Shown here: in pieces, positions 12,198-21,878 of the stretch
Position numbering within the stretch: position 1 is the stretch's first letter
Layout of the letters: each line of letters starts with the position of its first letter
Program-made: the position numbers and the translations under genes
The notes under the pieces: generated by a model
Databases searched by the model: none
What the model saw: the letters and a program-made list of their open reading frames with translations, nothing else
Told to the model about the DNA's origin: nothing
Source: Limonium bicolor
Lineage: Eukaryota > Streptophyta > Magnoliopsida > Caryophyllales > Plumbaginaceae
Assembly (NCBI GenBank): GCA_023374045.1
Contig: CM041780.1
Coordinates: 167,019,074-167,083,073 of the forward strand
Direction of reading: 5' to 3'
DNA length: 64,000 bases

Positions 12198-12215
12198 TCC
12201 CCGGCAGCGGCGTCA
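12198..12215 (-). other. Primer binding site of the Athila element
   Basis: The minus strand reads TGACGCCGCTGCCGGGGA, close to the Athila-type PBS TGGCGCCGTTGCCGGGGA (tRNA 3' end). It lies a few bases inside the LTR end, which reads ..CTCAACA then AGTTTT on the element strand. Confidence 0.88.
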
Positions 12216-12295
12216 AAAACTTGTTGAGTAAAATCTACACATTAATATATATAGATTTATAGCAAACTAATAGGCAAGTGCAGTTAATGGTGGCC

Positions 12296-12500
12296 ACAGG
12301 TCCGGTTCCACCGGTTCCGATTCCGGTTCCACCGGTTCCGGTTCCAGAAAATGTGTATTCGTATTCAGAACCGGTCTGGGCGGTTCCGGTTCCGGTTCTG
12401 AAATCTGGATTCACTTCGGATTCGGACAAAAAACCGGTTCCGGCCGGTTCCGGTTCTGATCGGTTTCGACCGGTTCCTGAGCGGTTCCGGAAAGATTCGA
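12296..12500. repeat. hAT subterminal ACCGGTTCC repeats, left side
   Basis: Many overlapping copies of GGTTCCGGTTCC and ACCGGTTCC occur in both orientations. They read open in several frames only because the repeat lacks stops. They are the counterpart of the right-side cluster at 13365-13625. Confidence 0.8.
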
Positions 12501-12870
12501 TCGGCTCCAGTTGCTTCGTTTTAGCTCCGATTTGAGATCCGTTTGAGCGCACACGTTGCTCTTTTCATCCACTTTACTCCTAGATCGGTTATTCTTCAAG
12601 TTTATAATCTTAAATGTGTAAGAAACAAAGACTTAGGAATTTTTATTGAATTTACAAAAAACAAGGAACAAAGAGAATTTTATTATATGATTCACTACCT
12701 CATTGAAACCTTATTAGGTAAAAACCCATTGGGAAAACCCTAATAAGGAAAAAGAGTACAGCTACTAAGAGGTTACATGATTTCAATTTGCAAGTCTTAA
12801 AAAAAAGATTACATGGAAAGAAAGTAATACTAAATTACTAATACATTCCAAAATATACAAGATAGAAGTC

Positions 12871-13272
12871 CTAAGTGGTGTTATCCCCATTCATCTCATA
12901 CCAATCATCATGTTGGCCTTCATATTGCAATGCGCGTGCTTGGGATCTAAGCTTAGCTAAGTCCCAATCATACTTCTCAACACAAACCTTGATTGAGTCC
13001 GGTGGAAGGCTTGATCTCTTTTCATCCAATACTCGTTTGCCCGCACTAAACGCCGACTCTGAAGCCACGGTTAATGCTGGAATTGTTAGCACATCTCGGG
13101 CTATCTTTGAAAGGATTGGAAACTTGGCTTCATGTGCTTGCCACCACTTAAGAACATCTATATCACCATCATCATCATCAAAACTAAAAGTAAAGTTAAT
13201 ATAATCATCATATGTACAAAATCCGGAACCCAATTCAACTGATCTTGGTCTTTTCAAAATACTAGAAATCAA
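12871..13272 (-). pseudogene. hAT transposase C-terminal dimerisation fragment
   Basis: The minus-strand frame of about 133 codons contains VLTIPALTVASESAFSAGKR, then VLDEKRSSLPPDSIKVCVEK and YDW. This is the hAT C-terminal dimerisation (hATC) region of plant transposases; the upstream WWQAHEAKFPILSKIARDVL also fits. The catalytic RNase H-like core and the BED zinc finger are absent, so only the tail of a transposase of perhaps 600-700 residues remains. It sits centrally in the hAT remnant in the same orientation that the terminal structure allows. Confidence 0.9.
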
Positions 13273-13364
13273 AGAACTGCTTTTGCTATCAGGGCGTGGT
13301 GGTTAGAAGAGGAACCACTACCACGAGCAAAACGACGTCGTTTTGACCCGATTCCAACGGTAAC

Positions 13365-13625
13365 TTCAACCGGTTCCGGGGCGGTTCCGGTTCCGGTTCC
13401 ACCGGTTTCGGTTTCGGTTCTGGTTCCCGGTTCTGAATCCGGCGACGGTTCCAGGTGGTTCCAGGCGGTTCCGATTCCGGTTCCGGGCCCGGTTCGGGCC
13501 CGAATCTCAAAACATGTATTCGTATTCGGAACCGGCTGAGGCGGTTCGGTTCCGGTTCCGGTTCCCACCGATTCCCGGCCGGTTCCGGTTCCAATTGGTT
13601 CCGGGTAGAACCGCCGGTTCCGGGT
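13365..13625. repeat. hAT subterminal GGTTCCGGTTCC repeats, right side
   Basis: A dense cluster of GGTTCCGGTTCCGG and variants such as GGTTCGGGCCCG runs toward the right terminal inverted repeat. It mirrors the cluster at 12296-12500. Confidence 0.8.
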
Positions 13626-15320
13626 AAAACCGGACCCGATGGCCACCATTAAAGTGCACCTAGTCGGAGTAGTACAACAAGTGTCGTATCCTCAGGGAAA
13701 TTGTTCAATTTTTCTAGTTCCGGTATTTAATAAACAGTAAATAAAAGGGGGTTTAGCCAGTGGCAATCTTGGTATTTTTGGGTTGGACAGATAAAAACAA
13801 TTAAAAGCTTAAATAAAATAGTTGTGTATCAAATGGATGGAAAATGTGCTAAGGAAGGTGAAATCACCCAAATATACTTCAGACATTCATTATAATCCTA
13901 ATTTGCTCTATTTGTCTGTTTAAGAATTTATCTTGTGGCCTTCCTAAATCATAGATAAGGACAACTCTTAATTAATTCAATAGATTTTTTACAAGCAGAA
14001 AAAGTCTAAAATCATTAATTAGCATTAAACAAGAATTCTTTTAATAACAGCGATGGATTTTATCTGCTAATCAAGGAGATAATATCTAACGTTTGTCTCT
14101 CTTTGTGGTCTATTCTCAAATTTACAAAATCATTGAAATAAGAGAAACCGTAAATGCGTAAAAATGATCAGTTCTTAAGCATTTAATAATTTAGAGAGAC
14201 AAAACAAATATTTATAAGCAAACTCGGTATTATAAATAAGTCTGAATTATTTGGGGTTAAACACCCATCCTAAGCACAAATATAAATTTACTCAGACATT
14301 GACAGAAATAAAAATAGAGTAAAGATAGAAATAGTCCTTATTTCAGAGACTGCTTGAGAAGAACGGGTCTGCACTCACTCTCACTCCTGTTGCCTCTTTC
14401 CTCTCCTTTTAATATACTGCTTCTGCTGAGTACGTGAGTGTGTGTGGTGGAGTGGTGAAATAAATATAAGATGGAGTGTTATGGTGTTACGGGAGAAAAT
14501 GAATGAAAGAGAATGGTGGAGTGCGGTGTTGTTGTGTGATCGATTCTGTGTTTTCTTTAATCTCCCATGTGTGTTTTATCGTAGAAGGAGCTGGGTTTTT
14601 ATAGAAGCAAGGAGGAGGAAGAAGACAGAGCTGGAGCACGCGTGAGGAATTTAAGGAGTGCGGCGGCGCCTGATATTGCTGATGGGGTAGATAGATATGT
14701 TTGCAGGCGCCGCAAGAAAAATGGGGAAGACGGTCGGCGCATCAATTTTTCTGGATCCGGGTTGCATTTAGATGCGTGCTTGTTTGTGTCCTTGCATAAA
14801 TGGGCAGACGTCTCTATCTTTTGTCTGGCCTTATTTGGGCGGACGTCTCTAATTTTCTGTCCTTGTTTCTTGTCCGGCCATTTATCCACGGACAGGCCAT
14901 GGACATTTCTTTCTTGTCCGGCCATTTTTACACGGACAGCCATGGTCTACTTTTCCTGTCCTGCCTTATTTCATCAGACATGTTATGTCCTTGTTTTGTG
15001 TCCTGCCTTTTTTGGGCGGACATGTGTTCAATTTCGACGCGTCCGAACCAGTGTCCGGACCAGCCTGGTTCGGACGAAAATTAGTTGCTTCTAAAATATT
15101 CGTTTCAGCTCCGATTTAGGATTCGTTTGCCCTATGCGTTCGTCTCTTCGTCTACTTTGCTTCTAGCTTGGTTTTCCTCATGTTTAACCAATAAATCTGT
15201 AAGATAACCAATAAAACATAAACTAGAGGGAAACTAACCAAAGTGGAGAAATGAGCAAGAAAAGTGCTAATATAATATATGAAATACACCCATAAAACAT
15301 GCTCATTTGGACACTTATCA

Positions 15321-16188
15321 AGGTCGTCGAGGCACAAATGTTTGGTGGGCGTAGTCGTTCACAGCCCTCTGGGGCACGCCCTCCCATTTCACGTCTGTCG
15401 TCTGCTCGTCTGTTTGCTGCTCGTCCGTCTATTTCACGACCCTACACATCCCGTGCCCCTACTGATCTTGACTTAGAAGGGGGCTGATGTGGATTTGGAT
15501 GTACATCTTAATGGTGAAGACGAGGACGACTCAAAACAAGATTATGCCGATCCCGACCAGAAGAGCGACACAGAGGGGAAGCGGCGCATCGTATGGTCCC
15601 TGTTGTTCCCATCTGGTGGAAGCTATCAGAGGTGCCAGTTTCGGGTGGGCCACTACTGACTAGTGTCATCACTAGTTTTGGGGGATACATTGTTGTTGAC
15701 CTATGGTCTACGGCTTAGGTATGTTATCTTTCCTATCTTGTACATGATATGATTTATTTAAATTTAGTAGTAGTTGTAAGTGGGAAAAAATTGGTCAATA
15801 TTTAGGACCGGGGGTATTGACCTTCAAACCATGGAAAAACGTGATTAATAAGTGTCACTTTATGAAAGAATAGATCCGGTGTAGACGGGCATGAAACATT
15901 ATCAAGCTATCTGGTTTGCATCATCTGTTGGACATCACATGGCCGCATAACAACATGTCGCTGATCTCAGCGTTTGTGGAGAGGTGGCAGCCCGATACTA
16001 ACTCTTTCCACATGCCGTGGGGTGAGATGATGATCACCTTGCATGATGTGTGGATGTTGCTACAGATCCTCATCGTCCGTAGAGCTCTTCAAGGAATCCC
16101 CTCGAATGCTGAGCTGAAGACATTGATGGCTGAGTGTCTAGCATTTGGGGAGGACATTGAGACGATGGTGGAGACATTATGACATAGT
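15321..16188 (+). pseudogene. Plant mobile domain (PMD, MAIN-like) protein pseudogene
   Basis: Pieces in different plus-strand frames follow the order of PMD proteins. They are an Arg/Ser/Pro-rich start (15338-15484), an acidic stretch HLNGEDEDDSKQDYADPDQK, GGPLLTSVITSFGGYIVVDL, then TFKPWKN, then GLHHLL-type sequence and the core LISAFVERWQPDTNSFHMPW followed by GEMMITLHDVWMLLQI (15916-16182). The VERW..T..F..P.GE..ITL.DV signature is that of the aminotransferase-like PMD. Frameshifts and stops separate the pieces. A possible GT-AG intron lies at about 15719-15803. PMD genes are often carried by plant transposons, so host or TE origin is open. The left end is cut by the Athila element and the right by LTR sequence at 16189. 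Confidence 0.75.
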
Positions 16189-19100
16189 TGTAACACCCCT
16201 ACTCTTAACTCGTATTAATTAAAACATAGCATAATTAAAGATGGTTCGATTCGCATCGGAAAATAAAAGCCAATCGTTCTTACTCGGGTGCTACCGCCTT
16301 TACTCACCTGTGTGAGTAATGAAGCGTCCACTTACCTCATATCATAACTTGTAAATCATAACCGCTATGATAACTATAGATAGTCCACCACTAATATATA
16401 CATAACCGATCTATCATCCAAAGTATAGAACAAGTGAGCAACTACATAATCTCCATCGTTATCCAACCGTAGTAAATGTACAACATAAGTCTAAGAGTGC
16501 AATAATAAAAAACAACCTCCATCTACCCAAAAGTCCCGCACTCTAGCTTCAAGTCTCGATCTTACTTTTGTAATATGTTGTTGTATAGGCTTAGCAAAAC
16601 ACTGAATATGGTAAAGTATGATCTCATAATCCTTTAGATTCCTTAAGTCATTTAGTCATCTTAACATGCGATTCATTCCATTTTGTTCCGGTTTAAAAGT
16701 ATATAATAAACTGTAAATGTTGTACGTAAACACTCAACAATTCAACCAAGGTAATCACATCATGCACATATAATCAATTATCAAAACTATAAGCGAGTAA
16801 ACACGATAATAAATACGAGGGCCGTTATTTTTGTGAACGGTTCTCGCTACTCGGCCTTTGAGGCCTATTGTTTGTTATCCATGTTACAAGGGATATTGAA
16901 ATCTTGTACTACGGTATATCAAATACTCGTAGACTTAGTCGTTTACTCTTAAACTCATACTGGACGTCATGTTAGGGCAACCCCTTTATAATTCACCATA
17001 CTTATTTAATTGGACGGTCGTCCTGTGTAAACCAACAGCAGTGCCCTCCGACCAACGATACGAATATCTCTAGACTTCCTCTTTGCCTAATAAAGGCGTC
17101 TCATGTGGCCGTAGCCATGCACTATCAGTAGTGCCCTCTGATCAACGATCAAATGTGGCTCGTCAGATTTCCATATCGAGTGGATCCATTTTGGAGGTCC
17201 CCTATAGTGATCACTCTGCACAACCTGTTAGTCCGTAGACTACCCTAGGTTTAACCTCATCATCATACACTAATTCTCACCATGTGATTAAGTAACTTAA
17301 TCAGTTACCTAAGATCTATTCTTAGGTTATAGAGAATACATTTTATTATAGTTGCCATCAACGTCTTACACATTCACCTAGATGTCGTCTAGGTCATATT
17401 CATGTTCGAGTGTAATGCTCTAGAGATTGGTAGTACCGAATCTCTTTCCTAAATATTTTACTTAGGTTTATTAGAAATAAATGGTATTCATTTGAACTTT
17501 AGTAAGTAATAATCATCCTAATCTTGCTCGTAATTTAATTCGAATTACAATCGGTATACAAGTCCGAAAGACGTTCGTGCACAGTTAATAACGCGTGACA
17601 GTCGAGCAATGAACCTTATAACTGTATGCGTATCACACATATCGCTCTTTACAATTAAACACATAAATGTCTGAACCCAAGGAAACCACACACCGTCGAT
17701 AAGGAGAGCAAATATCTGAATCTCGAGCCCACTCTCTATGCACTAAGATCTAGAATATATGTATAACACTAAGTATTAATTCATATGATCTCAACTTAAT
17801 TCGGCATCCCTGAATAAACGCTAATCCCCCCGGTAATTAACCCCTTAACAGTTATTGTTCTCGGGTATTCGAATGTGTTCGGGATTAGTTAAATCATCCC
17901 TTAGTTATGTTATAAATAACATGTAGTATTAATTTACTACTTAGGATTTTATTCCACAGAACCCACTTCATTCATTTCATAGGCTATTATATATATACAA
18001 CAATATAGTTTATTATATGTTATAATTGACCTTATAGTATTACTTAATTTTTAACTCTCATTTAAATTATGAGTTGGTCAACTTGACCCTCTTTGGTCAT
18101 TTAGGTTGACTTGGTCAATTGGGTTGACTTGGTCAATGTATCCAAGTCAACATGTTTATATAATTCATATTACATGCCTTGAATTATATAATTGATTATT
18201 TATTCAATCCTTTAAACCTTAACATTAGATCTTTATACCTAATGTTATTATAATTAAGTTTCCCACTTTATATCATCCTACACCTTAACTTATATGATTA
18301 TCCAATCATATTATATAATCCACCTCACTCCATATATTTATATCTTTCTTTATGAATTATCAAAATAATTATATAAATGATATTCCTTATCATTTCATGT
18401 GAAGCACTTTATTTTATTATTTGTGCTATCTTTCACAAACCAACATTAAGACTATATTTCTAATGTTATATCATACATTATATTAAACTACAAACTTTAT
18501 TAAGTTCCCCACCTAATCTTATAATTCCTATTTCCCAAAATATTCACATTTATTTTATGTGAATTATATAATTCCTTACCTTATATTCATTTTCACCTTA
18601 ATGAATATTAATACTTCATAATTCATGTAACACTTATATCATTCCCAACCATATACTAAAATTCATCCCCGGCTTTATTATATTCTCGCAACAGCCCTTA
18701 TATTTCCGTAAATTGCAACTTTACCACACCAACTTTTATAATGTTACAATTATACTCCATATATCCTATGTTATGATATTTCTACTCTTATCTTATTTTT
18801 AACCTAAAATTTCCATTACATTTATATTTCCGAACAGAACCCCCTTTCTGTACAGATTTATCTCTCTTCCCAAACTTTCCTTTCTATACAAATTGGCCCA
18901 CATAATTTCGTAAACTTTACAATATCATCCTTAAACTGTATACTATACAATCTTCTTAAATTAATTCCAATTTCAACTCAAAAATTCCCAAAAATCTTCA
19001 AAGAGACCCTAGGCGTTACAAATCCCACTTCACCCCCAACTTTCCAGTTTTTACACTTTGACCCCATAAGTTTTATAAATCTTACATTTAACTCCTAAAC

Positions 19101-20400
19101 TTTATTAAATTCACACTGCAATTTTATCTCTCATCTAACTTGGTCATCACTCTTAATATGGTCAAGGTTGACCTCTAAAATACTGCCTTGATCATAACTT
19201 TTCATAAATTACGAATTGACCCTAGATTTTTCCTAGAATTTCCATTTAAGTCCTTAACATTTCAAAAACTTACATTTTTCATCTAAAACCCAAATGAAGC
19301 CTAACTTTTGGCCATATATCATTTTAACACTTTAATTACATTCAACCACCCATACTTTGCCCCTTTGTTCACTAGAGCATTCCTATAAGTAATAATTACC
19401 TTTAAAACCTATTTTTAACCTTAAACTTAATTTAATTACAACATAATTCGTAGGTAATTAATCCTCGATATTCCTAGGTGATTAAAACTCAATAAACAGC
19501 TCCTTAGCACCAGATTTTCTCACCAAACATTATACTAACCAAATATTTAACTTTTAAAGCATAAAAAGCCATATCTAACTTATTAAAATGGCCCAAATAC
19601 ATAGCCTTATCACAAACCTCAAACATGACATTAAAATGATATAAAATGCTCTTAAGAACAACATAAGTAATGGCTTTTCAATGTTGTACCCAGAAACTTT
19701 TTATAATTGCATGTTTATCCCTTTAACTTATATTTATGACATTAAAAGTCATTATACACCTAGGTAACATAGCCATATGTGTTTACCATAATTTTTAAGT
19801 GCATTTTTAGGTCAAATCAACCCATTATAACCATAACCTTCTCGACTTTAATTCTTTGACAAGATAAATTACTTTAAAGCTTAAAAACATGTTTTAAGCT
19901 AACTTACATGTTTAAGGCTTCAAAATCACTTCTTGGTGTCTCCTCTTCTCGGCCTCAATTTATATAATAAGGATAGATTATATTGTAGCTCAAAACATAA
20001 GCTTGAACCATACTTTAAGAGTTTTAAGACTTAGTTTAGTAGCTTACCCTCAAAAAGTTGATTTTTCCAACCTGTTTTCTCCTCCTTGGTCAAGGTATGA
20101 TCTAGGGTTTAGGAAGAACATTCGGTCATGGTTTCAACATAGAAGAAAAAGATCATGTTAAGTCTTTTAAGAAGCTTAACAAGATAAGGAATCGTAAGAC
20201 ATTAAAATGAGCTTAAGAAAATTTGTTTCACCTTGATGATCTAAGGATGATTTAACCTTCAAAATCTCAGCTTCCTAGTGGAAAATAGCTAAGAGTTAGA
20301 TCTCTTATGGATCTAAGGATATAAGGTATATTAAGCACTTAAAAACCTTAAGAAATGACTTACTCTTCCTTTTGGAAGAAGATTCCTTGGTGGATTTTTG
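16189..20400 (-). mobile_element. AT-rich long-LTR fragment, no coding capacity
   Basis: The sequence starts TGTAACACCCCTACTC at 16189 right after the PMD pseudogene. It resembles the solo LTR at 45380 in its start (TGTAACACCC), early organisation and general AT-rich character. Read on the minus strand it ends in GGGGTGTTACA, like the element ending at 4040, so minus orientation is likely. No frame of note exists. The inner end is unclear; recognisable LTR-like sequence fades at about 20.4 kb and the Ogre-like element begins at 20706. Neither a second LTR nor the second target copy was found. Confidence 0.5.
18073..18152. promoter_or_regulatory. Cluster of TTGAC/GTCAA (W-box-type) motifs in LTR sequence
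   Basis: Within 80 bases there are repeated TTGACC, GTTGAC and GGTCAA motifs in both orientations, including the palindrome GGTCAACTTGACC and two copies of GTTGACTTGGTCAA. TTGAC[CT] is the core bound by WRKY factors. A stress-responsive LTR is therefore conceivable, but function is not shown. Confidence 0.4.
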
Positions 20401-20705
20401 ACCAATAAAAGGAGCTCAAACATCCTTCATTTCAAGCATGAAAATATGGAGAAAAATGATTTCAAGACATTTAGGGAGCATTCGATCCAAATAAAAACAG
20501 CACAAATGGACAACATGTTTGTTGTGGCATATGTTACTTTAGTCTCATTTATTTGTTTTGTTGTTCGGTTAAAAGAGCATAAATGTCAGCATAAATGCCC
20601 GCAGTAAATGCTATTTTTTCGTTTCCGCGCTTTCACTTCCACTTATTTTCTCCCTTTGTAATGCAATTACTGTGACTATTGATTAAAAAAAGCTACTTAT
20701 ATTAT
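20401..20705. other. Unassigned sequence left of the Ogre-like element
   Basis: About 300 bases of ordinary AT-rich sequence with a short chance frame. I see no recognisable family. It could be the inner end of the 16189 LTR element, or host sequence. Confidence 0.4.
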
Positions 20706-21483
20706 TGTAGACACCAAAAATTCTCACCCCATAAAGCAAATTCTGAGTAACAAATAAAATAAGAGGGGTTGTCGCATTTCTTTCTCAAAACGTATCAACG
20801 TGCATGCCAAAACGAAACCATCATTTTATGATAAAATTCTTAAATCATTTTCTCAAAGCATTTCAGAAATAATAACAACGGTTTCGAAAAATGAATTCCC
20901 AACAATCATCCGGTTTTAAACCCGTCCCTTTTGTCTAGTTACTTATTTCACCGTTTTCACTTTATCTTTTTTTTTTCTTCCCATTTTGTTTCATATTGTT
21001 CTGGTTTTATGCTATTTTATTACTTGTATATTATATCTTATTTTTCTATCACTCGTACATATCCAATTCGTATTCCACTATTTACGGTATTCACTTGTAT
21101 TTTCATCACTATTATGTTAACACCATCTCATTATTTTATGTGCGTATTATTATGATTAGTATTATTACTGTTTTGTCTATCCCATTTTATTTGTTATTGC
21201 TTGCATATATTTAATTCATTTTACATTTTTACCACATTTTACATTATGCTTGTCGTCGTCATCCTCGTGCTATATTATTACTTCATGTACATTTATTAGG
21301 CTATTCTATTTACTTATACCTCATTATGTTTTGAACCCCTTTTTTAGTTATATTCCATAATTTCATGCCAGTAGATTAACCATCCCATTTTATTGTACAC
21401 TTTCTTTTGAAATTATAGCTTTTTTAGAAGGGTTATCTAGTCGAAATTAGGACCCTTGTATTTTTCCTCTCATGTATATATTG

Positions 21484-21555
21484 AAATCCGACCCTAACTG
21501 GTTAAGGTACCCACCATGCAACCCATAGACCTCGGGTTCGATTCCTGGCATAGGC
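21484..21555 (+). promoter_or_regulatory. tRNA-like Pol III A/B box pair 1 in Ogre-like U3
   Basis: TGGTTAAGGTA (21499-21509) matches the A box and GGTTCGATTCC (21535-21545) matches the B-box consensus, with tRNA-like spacing. The segment does not fold into a complete tRNA that I can defend, so it is scored as a tRNA-derived or SINE-head module rather than a gene. The 3' LTR copy has the same boxes at 35586-35596 and 35622-35632. Confidence 0.6.
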
Positions 21556-21635
21556 AGAAGGCGTTTTCTTTATATATCTCAGCACGCGACATGACTTTCA
21601 TTTTTCTTTCTCTGCTACTACTACATACTGAAATC

Positions 21636-21708
21636 TGTCACAGCTCAATTGGTAGAACATGCAGGAAAGGAGGGCGAGGTATTGAGTTCGAAACTTGGTA
21701 GGAGCACA
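21636..21708 (+). promoter_or_regulatory. tRNA-like Pol III A/B box pair 2 in Ogre-like U3
   Basis: GCTCAATTGGTAG (21643-21655) is a strong D-arm/A-box sequence and AGTTCGAAACT (21685-21695) is a weaker B box. It lies about 140 bases after pair 1 and about 170 bases before the TATA box. The 3' LTR copy has them at 35727-35739 and 35769-35779. It is probably the head of an old tRNA-derived SINE or a Pol III internal promoter captured by the LTR. Confidence 0.6.
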
Positions 21709-21867
21709 TTTTGTATCTCCCTTTATTTTCGCCTGCATTAGCCCCCAAATAAAGCCTTGCCCAAATCGGACCAGACATGTCCAACAACCCATTTCTTTTT
21801 ATCTCAGACCCACATAAAGCCCATGTCTACAAGAAAAAAACCCTAATTTGACATCTATCTATCCTCC

Positions 21868-21878
21868 TATTATAAAAA
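21868..21878 (+). promoter_or_regulatory. TATA box of the Ogre-like 5' LTR
   Basis: TATTATAAAAA sits about 1.16 kb into the LTR, followed by a pyrimidine/A-rich stretch suited to initiation near 21900. It is identical in the 3' LTR (TATAAAA at 35955-35961). The assignment rests on motif and position only. Confidence 0.55.

Larger units (their letters stand above)
12284..13651 (-). mobile_element. Non-autonomous hAT-type DNA transposon remnant
   Basis: Both ends carry TAATGGTGGCCA then a GGTCCGGTT stretch as imperfect terminal inverted repeats. The flanks are AAGTGCAG (12276-12283) and AAGTGCAC (13652-13659), a 7/8 match for the 8-bp hAT target duplication. Both subterminal regions (about 12296-12500 and 13365-13625) are packed with GGTTCCGGTTCC-type repeats, as expected for transposase binding sites. 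The interior keeps only a C-terminal transposase piece, so the element could move only with help. An Athila-LTR-like segment lies inside at about 12503-12625. Confidence 0.82.
4041..15320 (-). mobile_element. Athila-type Ty3/gypsy LTR retrotransposon, decayed and nested into
   Basis: On the minus strand the order is 5' LTR (15320 to 12222, starting TGATAAGTGTCC), PBS, leader, gag, protease, RT, RNase H, integrase, PPT, and 3' LTR starting at 4876. The PBS resembles the TGGCGCCGTTGCCGGGGA used by Athila elements. Other lineage marks are the RT N-terminal QRMLNPNMK, the PR DLGASINLMPLS and the post-pol GGGAGGCAACCC motif. The coding region is broken by several stops and frameshifts, so the copy is inactive. 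A hAT element sits in the 5' LTR and another LTR element interrupts the 3' LTR at 4040/4041. No env-like ORF follows pol. The base after the 5' end (15321 on) is PMD pseudogene sequence; the matching target duplication at the other end is outside the window. Confidence 0.88.
12222..15320 (-). repeat. Athila 5' LTR, split by a hAT insertion
   Basis: It starts (minus strand) TGATAAGTGTCC at 15320 and ends near 12222 just before the PBS. Removing the hAT element (12284-13651) leaves about 1.73 kb. The first 850 bp match the partial 3' LTR. The inner part (13652-14470) is AT-rich and non-coding. The inner boundary is placed from PBS spacing and is good to a few bases. Confidence 0.82.

Noticed and set aside
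13269..13649. Thr/Gly/Pro-rich ORFs around 12278-12552 and 13269-13652
   Set aside because: They are translations of the hAT subterminal GGTTCC repeats, open in several frames.
21484..21708. Functional tRNA genes
   Set aside because: A and B boxes are present, but no complete cloverleaf with a paired acceptor and anticodon arm could be drawn by eye.
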